From positions 2,108,001 through 2,172,000 of the forward strand of contig NW_025963555.1 of the NCBI RefSeq assembly GCF_910591885.1: 64,000 bases of DNA, read 5' to 3'. The DNA comes from Bombus terrestris (lineage: Eukaryota; Arthropoda; Insecta; Hymenoptera; Apidae). How positions within the stretch are numbered: the first letter of the stretch is position 1; each line of letters starts with the position of its first letter. A program made the translations under genes and the position numbers. The notes beneath the pieces were generated by a model that saw only the letters and a program-made list of their open reading frames with translations, had not been told where the DNA came from and searched no databases. Below are positions 39,711 to 54,300 of this stretch, piece after piece.

Positions 39711-42700
39711 GAAAACTATAGCCTAACCTAAAACCAATCCATCTTGCGTTCATTATTCGATATGGTGGCAACATATTTCGAATTTGCGAACATGTCGGAT
39801 CGGTTGTGAGGTTGGACAGGAATTTTACGAGCGAGCGGAGCGAGCGAGCAACGATCACAATTTGCAAGCCATACACATACCTTATATTGCCTTGCATATA
39901 TTTCGTGTTATTACCTAATTTTGTCAGACATTTCGGACATCACATTGCACTGTACGATGTGGAAATAGTACTACTTATGTGAAACTATTCATAAACCGTA
40001 AACATTTGTCAGTAGGCAATAGGACAAAGACTTCCTGCTCCTCGGGCTGGTGCGAATATTTCAATGTCCGTATGTGCCAAACCGTTGATTTTGACACACC
40101 TTTACGCGTATCTCGCTCGCTACGCTCGCTCGAAAACCATAGCCTAACCTAAAACCAATCCATCTTGCGTTCATTATTCGATATGGTGGCGACATATTTC
40201 AAATTTGGGAACGTATCGGATCGGATGTGAGGTTGGACTAAATTTTTACGAGCGAGCGGAGCGAGCGAGCAACGGTCACAATTTCCAAGCTATACATATA
40301 CCTTATATCGCCTTGCATATATTTCGTGTTACTACCTTATTTTGTCAGCCATTTCGGACATCACATTGCACTGTGGTATGTGGAAATAGTACTATTTATG
40401 TGAAGCTATTCATAAACTGTAAACATTTGTCAGTAGGCAATAGGATAAAGACTTCCGCCTCCTCGGGCTGGTGCAAATATTTCAATGTCACCATGTGCCA
40501 AACCGTTGGACTGTGACACACCTCTCCGCGTCCCTCGCTCGCCAGGCTCGCTCGAAAGCTGCAGCCTAACCTAAAACCAATCCCTCTTGCGTTCATTATT
40601 CGATATGGTGGCGACATATTTCGAATTTGCGAACGTGTCGGATCGGTTGTGAGGTTGGACAGGATTTTTACGAGAGAGCGGAGCGAGCGAGCAACGATCA
40701 CAATTTCCAAGCTATACATATACCTTATATTGCCTTGCATATAATTCGTGTTATTACCTAATTTTGTCAGACATTTCGGACATCACATTGCACTGTACGG
40801 TGCGGAAATAGTACTATTTATATGAAACTATTCATAAACTGTAAACATTTGTCAGTAGGCAATAGGATAAAGACTTCCGCCTCCTCGGGCTGGTGCAAAT
40901 ATTTCAATGTCACCATGTGCCAAACCGTTGGATTGTGACACACCTCTCCGCGTCCCTCGCTCGCCATGCTCGCTCGAAAGCTGTAGCCCAACCGAAAACC
41001 AATCCCTCTTGCGTTAGTCATTCGACATGCAGGCGACTTATTTCAAATTTGCGAACGTGTCGGATCGGTTGTGAGGTTGGACAGGATTTTTACGAGAGAG
41101 CGGAGCGAGCGAGCAACGATCACAATTTCCAAGCTATACATATACCTTATATTGCCTTGCATATAATTCGTGTTATTACCTAATTTTGTCAGCCATTTCG
41201 GACATCACATTGCACTGTACTATGTGGAAGTAGTACTATTTATGTGAAACTATTCATAAACCGTAAACATTTGTCAGTAGGCAATAGGACAAAGACTTCC
41301 GGCTCCTCGGGCTGGTGCGAATATTTCAATGTCCGTATGTGCCAAACCGTTGGTTTGTGACACACCTTAACGCGTATCTCGCTCGCTGCGCTCGCCCCGA
41401 AAACTATAGCCTAACCTAAAACCAATCCAAATTGCGTTCATTATTCGATATGGTGGCGACATATTTCAAATTTGGGAACGTGTCGGATCGGATGTGAGGT
41501 TGGACTAAATTTTTACGAGCGAGCGGAGCGAGCGAGCAACGATCACAATTTCCAAGCTATACACATACCTTATATTGCCTTGCATATATTTCGTGTTATT
41601 ACCTAATTTTGTCAGACATTTCGGACATCACATTGCACTGTACTATGTGGAAATAGTACTATTTATATGAAACTATTCATAAACTGTAAACATTTGTCAG
41701 TAGGCAATAGGATAAATACTTCCGGCTCCTCGGGCTGGTGCGAATATTTCAATGTCCGTATGTGCCAAACCGTTGGTTTGTGACACACCTTTACGCGTAT
41801 CTCGCTCGCTGCGCTCGCTCGAAGACTATAGCCTAACCTAAAACCAATCCATCTTGCGTTCATTATTCGATATGGTGGCGACATATTTCGAATTTGCGAA
41901 CGTGTCGGATCGGTTGTGAGGTTGGACAGGATTTTTACGAGCGAGCGGAGCGAGCGAGCAACGATCACAATTTCCAAGCTATACATATACCTTATATTGC
42001 CTTGCATATAATTCGTGTTATTACCTAATTTTGTCAGACATTTCGGACATCACATTGCACTGTACGGTGCGGAAATAGTACTATTTATATGAAACTATTC
42101 ATAAACTGTAAACATTTGTCAGTAGGCAATAGGATAAAGACTTCCGCCTCCTCGGGCTGGTGCAAATATTTCAATGTCACCATGTGCCAAACCGTTGGAT
42201 TGTGACACACCTCTCCGCGTCCCTCGCTCGCCATGCTCGCTCGAAAGCTGTAGCCCAACCGAAAACCAATCCCTCTTGCGTTAGTCATTCGACATGGAGG
42301 CGACTTATTTCAAATTTGCGAACGTGTCGGATCGGTTGTGAGGTTGGACAGGATTTTTACGAGAGAGCGGAGCGAGCGAGCAACGATCACAATTTCCAAG
42401 CTATACATATACCATATATTGCCTTGCATATAATTCGTGTTATTACCTAATTTTGTCAGACATTTCGGACATCACATTGCACTGTACGATGTGGAAATAG
42501 TACTACTTATGTGAAACTATTCATAAACCGTAAACATTTGTCAGTATGCAATAGGATAAAGACTTCCGCCTCCTCGGGCTGGTGCAAATATTTCAATGTC
42601 ACCATGTGCCAAACCGTTGGTTTTTGACACACCTTTATACGTATCTCGCTCGCTGCGCTCGCTCGAAAACTATAGCCTAACATAAAACCAATCCATCTTG

Positions 42701-44100
42701 CGTTCATTATTCGATATGGTGGCGACATATTTCGAATTTGCGAACGTGTCGGATCGGTTGTGAGGTTGGACAGGATTTTTACGAGCGAGCGGAGCGAGCG
42801 AGCAACGATCACAATTCGCAAGCCATACACATACCTTATATTGCCTTGCATATATTTCGTGTTATTACCTAATTTTGTCAGACATTTCGGACATCACATT
42901 GCACTGTACGATGTGGAAATAGTACTACTTATGTGAAACTATTCATAAACCGTAAACATTTGTCAGTAGGCAATAGGACAAAGACTTCCGGCTCCTCGGG
43001 CTGGTGCGAATATTTCAATGTCCGTATGTGCCAAACCGTTGATTTTGACACACCTTTACGCGTATCTCGCTCGCTACGCTCGCTCGAAAACCATAGCCTA
43101 ACCTAAAACCAATCCATCTTGCGTTCATTATTCGATATTGTGGCGACATATTCCAAATTTGGGAACGTATCGCATCGGATGTGAGATTGGACGAAATTTT
43201 TACGAGCGAGCGGAGCGAGCGAGCAACGGTCACAATTTCCAAGCTATACATATACCTTATATTGCCTTGCATATATTTCGTGTTACTACCTTATTTTGTC
43301 AGCCATTTCGGACTTCACATTGCACTGTAGTATGAGGAAATAGTACTATTTATGTGAAACTATTCATAAACTGTAAACACTTGTCAGTAGGCAATAGGAT
43401 AAAGACTTCCGGCTCCTCGGGCTGGTGCGAATATTTCAATGTCTGTATGTGCCAAACCGTTGGTTTGTGACACACCTTTACGCGTATCTCGCTCGCTGCG
43501 CTCGCTCGAAAACTATAGCCTAACCTAAAACCAATCCATCTTGCGTTCATTATTCGATATGATGGCGACATATTTCGAATTTGCGAACGTGTCGGATCGG
43601 TTGTGAGGTTGGACAGGATTTTTACGAGCGAGCGGAGCGAGCGAGCAACGATCACAATTTGCAAGCCATACACATACCTTATATTGCCTTGCATATATTT
43701 CGTGTTATTACCTAATTTTGTCAGACATTTCGGACATCACATTGCACTGTACTATGTGGAAATAGTACTATTTATATGAAACTATTCATAAACTGTAAAC
43801 ATTTGTCAGTAGGCAATAGGATAAAGACTTCCGTCTCCTCGGGCTGGTGCGAATAATTCAATGTCCGTATGTGCCAAACCGTTGGTTTGTGACACACCTT
43901 TACGCGTATCTCGCTCGCTGTGCTCGCTCGAAAACTATAGCCTAACCTAAAACCAATCCAAATTGCGTTCATTATTCGATATGGTGGCGACATATTTCGA
44001 ATTTGCGAACGTGTCGGATCGGCTGTGAGGTTGGACAGGATTTTTACGAGAGAGCGGAGCGAGCGAGCAACGATCACAATTTCCAAGCTATACATATACC
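39700..44100 (+). repeat. Segment matching 48980-53380 (offset 9281 bp)
   Basis: Landmarks 40205, 40396, 40818, 41663, 42085, 43015, 43350 and 43772 recur 9281 bp later (22 monomers minus three bases). A strong marker is the rare one-base insertion CTCGCCCCGAAAAC near 41392, repeated near 50673. The match is lost at about 44.1 kb because the local four-mer duplication begins here while the partner continues into the next block. Confidence 0.8.
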
Positions 44101-45880
44101 ATATATTGCCTTGCATATAATTCGTGTTATTACCTAATTTTGTCAGACATTTCGGACATCACATTGCACTGTACGATGTGGAAATAGTACTACTTATGTG
44201 AAACTATTCATAAACCGTAAACATTTGTCAGTATGCAATAGGATAAAGACTTCCGCCTCCTCGGGCTGGTGCAAATATTTCAATGTCACCATGTGCCAAA
44301 CCGTTGGTTTTTGACACACCTTTATGCGTATCTCGCTCGCTGCGCTCGCTCGAAAACTATAGCCTAACATAAAACCAATCCATCTTGCGTTCATTATTCG
44401 ATATGGTGGCAACATATTTCGAATTTGCGAACGTGTCGGATCGGTTGTGAGGTTGGACAGGATTTTTACGAGCGAGCGGAGCGAGCGAGCAACGATCACA
44501 ATTCGCAAGCCATACACATACCTTATATTGCCTTGCATATATTTCGTGTTATTACCTAATTTTGTCAGACATTTCGGACATCACATTGCACTGTACGATG
44601 TGGAAATAGTACTATTTATGTGAAACTATTCATAAACCGTAAACATTTGTCAGTAGGCAATAGGACAAAGACTTCCGGCTCCTCGGGCTGGTGCGAATAT
44701 TTCAATGTCCGTATGTGCCAAACCGTTGATTTTGACACACCTTTACGCGTATCTCGCTCGCTACGCTCGCTCGAAAACCATAGCCTAACCTAAAACCAAT
44801 CCATCTTGCGTTCATTATTCGATATTGTGGCGACATATTCCAAATTTGGGAACGTATCGCATCGGATGTGAGATTGGACGAAATTTTTACGAGCGAGCGG
44901 AGCGAGCGAGCAACGGTCACAATTTCCAAGCTATACATATACCTTATATTGCCTTGCATATATTTCGTGTTACTACCTTATTTTGTCAGCCATTTCGGAC
45001 TTCACATTGCACTGTAGTATGAGGAAATAGTACTATTTATGTGAAACTATTCATAAACTGTAAACACTTGTCAGTAGGCAATAGGATAAAGACTTCCGGC
45101 TCCTCGGGCTGGTGCGAATATTTCAATGTCCGTATGTGCCAAACCGTTGGTTTGTGACACACCTTTACGCGTATCTCGCTCGCTGCGCTCGCTCGAAAAC
45201 TATAGCCTAACCTAAAACCAATCCATCTTGCGTTCATTATTCGACATGATGGCGACATATTTCGAATTTGCGAACGTGTCGGATCGGTTGTGAGGTTGGA
45301 CAGGATTTTTACGAGCGAGCGGAGCGAGCGAGCAACGATCACAATTTGCAAGCCATACATATACCTTATATTGCCTTGCATATATTTCGTGTTATTACCT
45401 AATTTTGTCAGACATTTCGGACATCACATTGCACTGTACTATGTGGAAATAGTACTATTTATATGAAACTATTCATAAACTGTAAACATTTGTCAGTAGG
45501 CAATAGGATAAAGACTTCCGTCTCCTCGGGATGGTGCGAATATTTCAATGTCCGTATGTGCCAAACCGTTGGTTTGTGACACACCTTTACGCGTATCTCG
45601 CTCGCTGTGCTCGCTCGAAAACTATAGCCTAACCTAAAACCAATCCAAATTGCGTTCATTATTCGATATGGTGGCGACATATTTCGAATTTGCGAACGTG
45701 TCGGATCGGCTGTGAGGTTGGACAGGATTTTTACGAGAGAGCGGAGCGAGCGAGCAACGATCACAATTTCCAAGCTATACATATACCTTAGATTGCCTTC
45801 CATATAATTCGTGTTATTACCTAATTTTCACAGACATTTCGGACATCACATTGCACTGTACGATGTGGAAATAGTACCAT
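42507..45880 (+). repeat. Tandem four-mer repeat, 1687 bp x 2
   Basis: Landmarks 42507, 43015, 43350 and 43772 recur at 44194, 44702, 45037 and 45459, each 1687 bp later (four monomers minus one base). Shared rare changes include AACATAAAACC, ATTCGCAAGCCATACACA, ATCGCATCGGATG, GGACTTCACATTGC, GAGGAAATAG, AAACACTTGTC and CGGCTGTGAGG. The related region at 51788-53474 holds only one copy, so this is a local tandem duplication of four monomers. Confidence 0.85.
42929..43349 (+). repeat. Representative 421-bp short-allele monomer
   Basis: This monomer is 421 bp because the sequence before GACACACC is CCGTTGATTTT rather than CCGTTGGTTTTT or CCGTTGGTTTGT, a loss of one base. It also carries the linked left-arm change CTACGCTCGC and AAAACCATAGCC. 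The short allele is seen 28 times in the window, the first near 9297 and the last near 63287, and is most frequent beyond 43 kb. The linked arm change is present in many but not all short copies (for example not at 9297 or 48950), so recombination has separated the two markers. Confidence 0.9.
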
Positions 45881-48800
45881 TTATATGAAACTATTCATAA
45901 ACTGTAAACATTTGTCAGTAGGCAATAGGATAAAGACCTCCGCCTCCTCGGGCTGGTGCAAATATTTCAATGTCACAATGTGCCAAACCGTTGGTTTTTG
46001 ACACACCTTTACGCGTATCTCGCTCGCTGCGCTCGCTCGAAAACTATAGCCTAACCTAAAACCAATCCATCTTGCGTTCATTATTCGTCATGGTGGCAAC
46101 ATATTTCGAATTTGCGAACGTGTCGGATCGGTTGTGAGGTTGGACAGGATTTTTACGAGCGAGCGGAGCGAGCGAGCTACGATCACAATTCGCAAGCCAT
46201 ACACATACCTTATATTGCCTTGCATATATTTCGTGTTATTACCTAATTTTGTCAGACATTTCGGACATCACATTGCACTGTACGATGTGGAAATAGTACT
46301 ACTTATGTGAAACTAGTCATAAACCGTAAACATTTGTCAGTAGGCAATAGGACAAAGACTTCCGGCTCCTCGGGCTGGTGCGAATATTTCAATGTCCGTA
46401 TGTGCCAAACCGTTGATTTTGACACACCTTTAGGCGTATCTCGCTTGCTGCGCTCGCTCTAAAGCTGTAGCCTAACCTAAAACCAATCCATCTTGCGTTC
46501 ATTATTCGATATGGTGGCGACATATTTCAAATTTGGGAACGTGTCGGATCGGATGTGAGGTTGGACTAAATTTTTACGAGCGAGCGGAGTGAGCGAGCAA
46601 CGGTCACAGTTTCCAAGCTGTACATATACCTTATATTGTCGTGCATATATTTCGTGTTATTACCTTATTTTGACAGCCATTTCGGACATCACATTGCACT
46701 GCAGTATGTGGAAATAGTACTATTTATGTGAAGCTATTCATAAACCGTAAACATTTGTCAGTAGGCAATAGGACAAAGACTTCCGGCTCCTCGGGCTGGT
46801 GCGAATATTTCAATGTCCGTATGTGCCAAACCGTTGGTTAGTGACACACCTTTACGCGTATCTGGCTCGCCGCGCTCGCTCGAAAATTATAGCCTAACCT
46901 AAAACCAATCCATCTTGCGTTCATTATTCGATATGGTGGCGACATATTTCGAATTTGCGAACGTGTCGGAACGGTTGTGAGGTTGGACTAGATTTTTACG
47001 AGCGAGCGGAGCGAGCGAGCAACGATCACAATTTCCAAGCTATACATATACCTTATATTGCCTTGCATATAATTCGTGTTATTACCTAATTTTGTCAGAC
47101 ATTTCAGACATCACATTGCACTGTACGATGTGGAAATAGTACTACTTATGTGAAACTATTCATAAACCGTAAACATTTGTCAGTAGGCAATAGGACAAAG
47201 ACTTCCGGCTCCTCGGGCTGGTGCGAATATTTCAATGTCCGTATGTGCCAAACCGTTGATTTTGACACACCTTTACGCGTATCTCGCTCGCTACGCTCGC
47301 TCCAAAACCATAGCCTAACCTAAAACCAATCCATCTTGCGTTCATTATTCGATATGGTGGCGACATATTCCAAATTTGGGAACGTATCGGATCGGATGTG
47401 AGGTTGGACTAAATTTTTACGAGCGAGCGGAGCGAGCGAGCAACGGTCACAATTTCCAAGCTATACACATATACCTTATATTGCCTTGCATATATTTCGT
47501 GTTACTACCTTATTTTGTCAGCCATTTCGGACATCACATTGCACTGTAGTATGAGGAAATAGTACTATTTATGTGAAACTATTCATAAACTGTAAACACT
47601 TGTCAGTAGGCAATAGGATAAAGACTTCCGGCTCCTCGGGCTGGTGCGAATATTTCAATGTCTGTATGTGCCAAACCGTTGGTTTGTGACACACCTTTAC
47701 GCGTATCTCGCTCGCTGCGCTCGCTCGAAAACTATAGCCTAACCTAAAACCAATCCATCTTGCGTTCATTATACGATATGGTGGCGACATATTTCGAATT
47801 TGCGAACGTATCGGAACGGTTGTAAGGTTGGACTAGATTTTTACGAGCGAGCGGAGCGAGCGAGCAACGATTACAATTTCCAAGCTATACATATACCTTA
47901 TATTGCCTTGCATATAATTCGTGTTATTACCTAATTTTGTCAGACATTTCGGACATCACATTGCACTGTACGATGCGGAAATAGTACTATTTATGTGGAA
48001 CTATTCATAAACTGTATACATTTGTCAGTAGGCAATAGGATAAACACTACCGGCGCCTCGGGCTGGTGCGAATATTTGAATGTCCCAATGAGCCAAACCG
48101 ATGGACTGTGACACACCTTTACGCGTATCTCGCTTGCTGCGATCGCTCTAAAGCTGTAGTCTAACCTAAAACCAATCCATCTTGCGTTCATTATTCGATA
48201 TGGTGGCGACATATTTCAATTTTGGGAACGTGTCGGATCGGATGTGAGGTTGGACTAAATTTTTACGAGCGAGCGGAGTGAGCGAGCAACGGTCACAGTT
48301 TCCAAGCTGTACATATACCTTATATTGTCTTGCATATATTTCGTGTTATTACCTTATTATGTCAGCCATTTCGGACATCACATTGCACTGTAGTATGTGG
48401 AGAGAGTACTATTTACGTCAAACTATTCATAAACTGTAAACATTTGTCAGTAGGCAATAGGATAAAGACTTCCGGCTCCTCGGGCTGGGGCGAATATTTC
48501 AATGTCCGTATGTGCCAAACCGTTGGTTTTTGACACACCTTTACGCGTATCTCGCTCGCTGCGCTCGCTCGAAAACTATAGCCTAACCTAAAACCAATCC
48601 ATCTTGCGTTCATTATTCGATATGGTGGCAACATATTTCGAATTTGCGAACATGCCGGATCGGTTGTGAGGTTGGACAGGAATTTTACGAGCGAGCGGAG
48701 CGAGCGAGCAACGATCACAATTTGCAAGCCATACACATACCTTATATTGCCTTGCATATATTTCGTGTTATTACCTAATTTTGTCAGACATTTCGGACAT

Positions 48801-48990
48801 CACATTGCACTGTACGATGTGGAAATAGTACTACTTATGTGAAACTATTCATAAACCGTAAACATTTGTCAGTAGGCAATAGGACAAAGACTTCCTGCTC
48901 CCCGGGCTGGTGCGAATATTTCAATGTCCGTATGTGCCAAACCGTTGATTTTGACACACCTTTACGCGTATCTCGCTCGCTGCGCTCGCT
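44194..48990 (+). repeat. Segment matching 51788-56580 (offset 7594 bp)
   Basis: Landmarks 44194, 44702, 45037, 45459, 45881, 47569, 47991, 48413 and 48921 recur 7594 bp later (18 monomers minus two bases). Shared rare markers are ATTTTCACAGACATTTCGG near 45833, GAAACTAGTCATAAACC near 46309, CCTTTAGGCGTATC, CAGACATTTCAGACATC near 47097, the two-base insertion CTATACACATATACC near 47461, and ACTACCGGCGCC near 48047. Confidence 0.8.
48358..48488. repeat. Monomer with clustered private substitutions
   Basis: Against the homologous monomers near 55.95 and 62.28 kb this copy shows a run of changes: TTATTATGTCAG for TTATTTTGACAG, GGAGAGAGTACT for GGAAATAGTACT, TTTACGTCAAAC for TTTATGTGAAAC, and CTGGGGCGAAT for CTGGTGCGAAT. 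Seven differences in about 130 bases is far above the surrounding level. The changes destroy the 14-bp palindrome. They could be real or a local base-calling problem. Confidence 0.7.
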
Positions 48991-51365
48991 CGAAAGCTGT
49001 AGCCTAACCTAAAACCAATCCCTCTTGCGTTCATTATTCGATATGGTGGCAACATATTTCGAATTTGCGAACATGTCGGATCGGTTGTGAGGTTGGACAG
49101 GAATTTTACGAGCGAGCGGAGGGAGCGAGCAACGATCACAATTTGCAAGCCATACACATACCTTATATTGCCTTGCATATATTTCGTGTTATTACCTAAT
49201 TTTGTCAGACATTTCGGACATCACATTGCACTGTACGATGTGGAAATAGTACTACTTATGTGAAACTATTCATAAACCGTAAACATTTGTCAGTAGGCAA
49301 TAGGACAAAGACTTCCTGCTCCTCGGGCTGGTGCGAATATTTCAATGTCCGTATGTGCCAAACCGTTGATTTTGACACACCTTTACGCGTATCTCGCTCG
49401 CTACGCTCGCTCGAAAACCATAGCCTAACCTAAAACCAATCCATCTTGCGTTCATTATTCGATATGGTGGCGACATATTTCAAATTTGGGAACGTATCGG
49501 ATCGGATGTGAGGTTGGACTAAATTTTTACGAGCGAGCGGAGCGAGCGAGCAACGGTCACAATTTCCAAGCTATACATATACCTTATATCGCCTTGCATA
49601 TATTTCGTGTTACTACCTTATTTTGTCAGCCATTTCGGACATCACATTGCACTGTGGTATGTGGAAATAGTACTATTTATGTGAAGCTATTCATAAACTG
49701 TAAACATTTGTCAGTAGGCAATAGGATAAAGACTTCCGCCTCCTCGGGCTGGTGCAAATATTTCAATGTCACCATGTGCCAAACCGTTGGATTGTGACAC
49801 ACCTCTCCGCGTCCCTCGCTCGCCAGGCTCGCTCGAAAGCTGCAGCCTAACCTAAAACCAATCCCTCTTGCGTTCATTATTCGATATGGTGGCGACATAT
49901 TTCGAATTTGCGAACGTGTCGGATCGGTTGTGAGGTTGGACAGGATTTTTACGAGAGAGCGGAGCGAGCGAGCAACGATCACAATTTCCAAGCTATACAT
50001 ATACCTTATATTGCCTTGCATATAATTCGTGTTATTACCTAATTTTGTCAGACATTTCGGACATCACATTGCACTGTACGGTGCGGAAATAGTACTATTT
50101 ATATGAAACTATTCATAAACTGTAAACATTTGTCAGTAGGCAATAGGATAAAGACTTCCGCCTCCTCGGGCTGGTGCAAATATTTCAATGTCACCATGTG
50201 CCAAACCGTTGGATTGTGACACACCTCTCCGCGTCCCTCGCTCGCCATGCTCGCTCGAAAGCTGTAGCCCAACCGAAAACCAATCCCTCTTGCGTTAGTC
50301 ATTCGACATGGAGGCGACTTATTTCAAATTTGCGAACGTGTCGGATCGGTTGTGAGGTTGGACAGGATTTTTACGAGAGAGCGGAGCGAGCGAGCAACGA
50401 TCACAATTTCCAAGCTATACATATACCTTATATTGCCTTGCATATAATTCGTGTTATTACCTAATTTTGTCAGCCATTTCGGACATCACATTGCACTGTA
50501 CTATGTGGAAGTAGTACTATTTATGTGAAACTATTCATAAACCGTAAACATTTGTCAGTAGGCAATAGGACAAAGACTTCCGGCTCCTCGGGCTGGTGCG
50601 AATATTTCAATGTCCATATGTGCCAAACCGTTGGTTTGTGACACACCTTAACGCGTATCTCGCTCGCTGCGCTCGCCCCGAAAACTATAGCCTAACCTAA
50701 AACCAATCCAAATTGCGTTCATTATTCGATATGGTGGCGACATATTTCAAATTTGGGAACGTGTCGGATCGGATGTGAGGTTGGACTAAATTTTTACGAG
50801 CGAGCGGAGCGAGCGAGCAACGATCACAATTTCCAAGCTATACATATACCTTATATTGCCTTGCATATATTTCGTGTTATTACCTAATTTTGTCAGACAT
50901 TTCGGACATCACATTGCACTGTACTATGTGGAAATAGTACTATTTATATGAAACTATTCATAAACTGTAAACATTTGTCAGTAGGCAATAGGATAAACAC
51001 TTCCGGCTCCTCGGGCTGGTGCGAATATTTCAATGTCCGTATGTGCCAAACCGTTGGTTTGTGACACACCGTTACGCGTATCTCGCTCGCTGCGCTCGCT
51101 CGAAGACTATAGCCTAACCTAAAACCAATCCATCTTGCGTTCATTATTCGATATGGTGGCGACATATTTCGAATTTGCGAACGTGTCGGATCGGTTGTGA
51201 GGTTGGACAGGATTTTTACGAGCGAGCGGAGCGAGCGAGCAACGATCACAATTTCCAAGCTATACATATACCTTATATTGCCTTGCATATAATTCGTGTT
51301 ATTACCTAATTTTGTCAGACATTTCGGACATCACATTGCACTGTACGGTGCGGAAATAGTACTAT

Positions 51366-54300
51366 TTATATGAAACTATTCATAAACTGTAAACATTTGT
51401 CAGTAGGCAATAGGATAAAGACTTCCGCCTCCTCGGGCTGGTGCAAATATTTCAATGTCCCCATGTGCCAAACCGTTGGATTGTGACACACCTCTCCGCG
51501 TCCCTCGCTCGCCATGCTCGCTCGAAAGCTGTAGCCCAACCGAAAACCAATCCCTCTTGCGTTAGTCATTCGACATGGAGGCGACTTATTTCAAATTTGC
51601 GAACGTGTCGGATCGGTTGTGAGGTTGGACAGGATTTTTACGAGAGAGCGGAGCGAGCGAGCAACGATCACAATTTCCAAGCTATACATATACCATATAT
51701 TGCCTTGCATATAATTCGTGTTATTACCTAATTTTGTCAGACATTTCGGACATCACATTGCACTGTACGATGTGGAAATAGTACTACTTATGTGAAACTA
51801 TTCATAAACCGTAAACATTTGTCAGTATGCAATAGGATAAAGACTTCCGCCTCCTCGGGCTGGTGCAAATATTTCAATGTCACCATGTGCCAAACCGTTG
51901 GTTTTTGACACACCTTTATGCGTATCTCGCTCGCTGCGCTCGCTCGAAAACTATAGCCTAACATAAAACCAATCCATCTTGCGTTCATTATTCGATATGG
52001 TGGCAACATATTTCGAATTTGCGAACGTGTCGGATCGGTTGTGAGGTTGGACAGGATTTTTACGAGCGAGCGGAGCGAGCGAGCAACGATCACAATTCGC
52101 AAGCCATACACATACCTTATATTGCCTTGCATATATTTCGTGTTATTACCTAATTTTGTCAGACATTTCGGACATCACATTGCACTGTACAATGTGGAAA
52201 TAGTACTATTTATGTGAAACTATTCATAAACCGTAAACATTTGTCAGTAGGCAATAGGACAAAGACTTCCGGCTCCTCGGGCTGGTGCGAATATTTCAAT
52301 GTCCGTATGTGCCAAACCGTTGATTTTGACACACCTTTACGCGTATCTCGCTCGCTACGCTCGCTCGAAAACCATAGCCTAACCTAAAACCAATCCATCT
52401 TGCGTTCATTATTCGATATTGTGGCGACATATTCCAAATTTGGGAACGTATCGCATCGGATGTGAGATTGGACGAAATTTTTACGAGCGAGCGGAGCGAG
52501 CGAGCAACGGTCACAATTTCCAAGCTATACATATACCTTATATTGCCTTGCATATATTTCGTGTTACTACCTTATTTTGTCAGCCATTTCGGACTTCACA
52601 TTGCACTGTAGTATGAGGAAATAGTACTATTTATGTGAAACTATTCATAAACTGTAAACACTTGTCAGTAGGCAATAGGATAAAGACTTCCGGCTCCTCG
52701 GGCTGGTGCGAATATTTCAATGTCTGTATGTGCCAAACCGTTGGTTTGTGACACACCTTTACGCGTATCTCGCTCGCTGCGCTCGCTCGAAAACTATAGC
52801 CTAACCTAAAACCAATCCATCTTGCGTTCATTATTCGATATGATGGCGACATATTTCGAATTTGCGAACGTGTCGGATCGGTTGTGAGGTTGGACAGGAT
52901 TTTTACGAGCGAGCGGAGCGAGCGAGCAACGATCACAATTTGCAAGCCATACACATACCTTATATTGCCTTGCATATATTTCGTGTTATTACCTAATTTT
53001 GTCAGACATTTCGGACATCACATTGCACTGTACTATGTGGAAATAGTACTATTTATATGAAACTATTCATAAACTGTAAACATTTGTCAGTAGGCAATAG
53101 GATAAACACTTCCGGCTCCTCGGGCTGGTGCGAATATTTCAATGTCCGTATGTGCCAAACCGTTGGTTTGTGACACACCTTTACGCGTATCTCGCTCGCT
53201 GTGCTCGCTCGAAAACTATAGCCTAACCTAAAACCAATCCAAATTGCGTTCATTATTCGATATGGTGGCGACATATTTCGAATTTGCGAACGTGTCGGAT
53301 CGGCTGTGAGGTTGGACAGGATTTTTACGAGAGAGCGGAGCGAGCGAGCAACGATCACAATTTCCAAGCTATACATATACCTTAGATTGCCTTCCATATA
53401 ATTCGTGTTATTACCTAATTTTCACAGACATTTCGGACATCACATTGCACTGTACGATGTGGAAATAGTACCATTTATATGAAACTATTCATAAACTGTA
53501 AACATTTGTCAGTAGGCAATAGGATAAAGACCTCCGCCTCCTCGGGCTGGTGCAAATATTTCAATGTCACCATGTGCCAAACCGTTGGTTTTTGACACAC
53601 CTTTACGCGTATCTCGCTCGCTGCGCTCGCTCGAAAACTATAGCCTAACCTAAAACCAATCCATCTTGCGTTCATTATTCGATATGGTGGCGACATATTT
53701 CGAATTTGCGAACGTGTCGGATCGGTTGTGAGGTTGGACAGGATTTTTACGAGCGAGCGGAGCGAGCGAGCTACGATCACAATTCGCAAGCCATACACAT
53801 ACCTTATATTGCCTTGCATATATTTCGTGTTATTACCTAATTTTGTCAGACATTTCGGACATCACATTGCACTGTACGATGTGGAAATAGTACTACTTAT
53901 GTGAAACTAGTCATAAACCGTAAACATTTGTCAGTAGGCAATAGGACAAAGACTTCCGGCTCCTCGGGCTGGTGCGAATATTTCAATGTCCGTATGTGCC
54001 AAACCGTTGATTTTGACACACCTTTAGGCGTATCTCGCTTGCTGCGCTCGCTCTAAAGCTGTAGCCTAACCTAAAACCAATCCATCTTGCGTTCATTATT
54101 CGATATGGTGGCGACATATTTCAAATTTGGGAACGTGTCGGATCGGATGTGAGGTTGGACTAAATTTTTACGAGCGAGCGGAGTGAGCGAGCAACGGTCA
54201 CAGTTTCCAAGCTGTACATATACCTTATATTGTCGTGCATATATTTCGTGTTATTACCTTATTTTGACAGCCATTTCGGACATCACATTGCACTGCAGTA

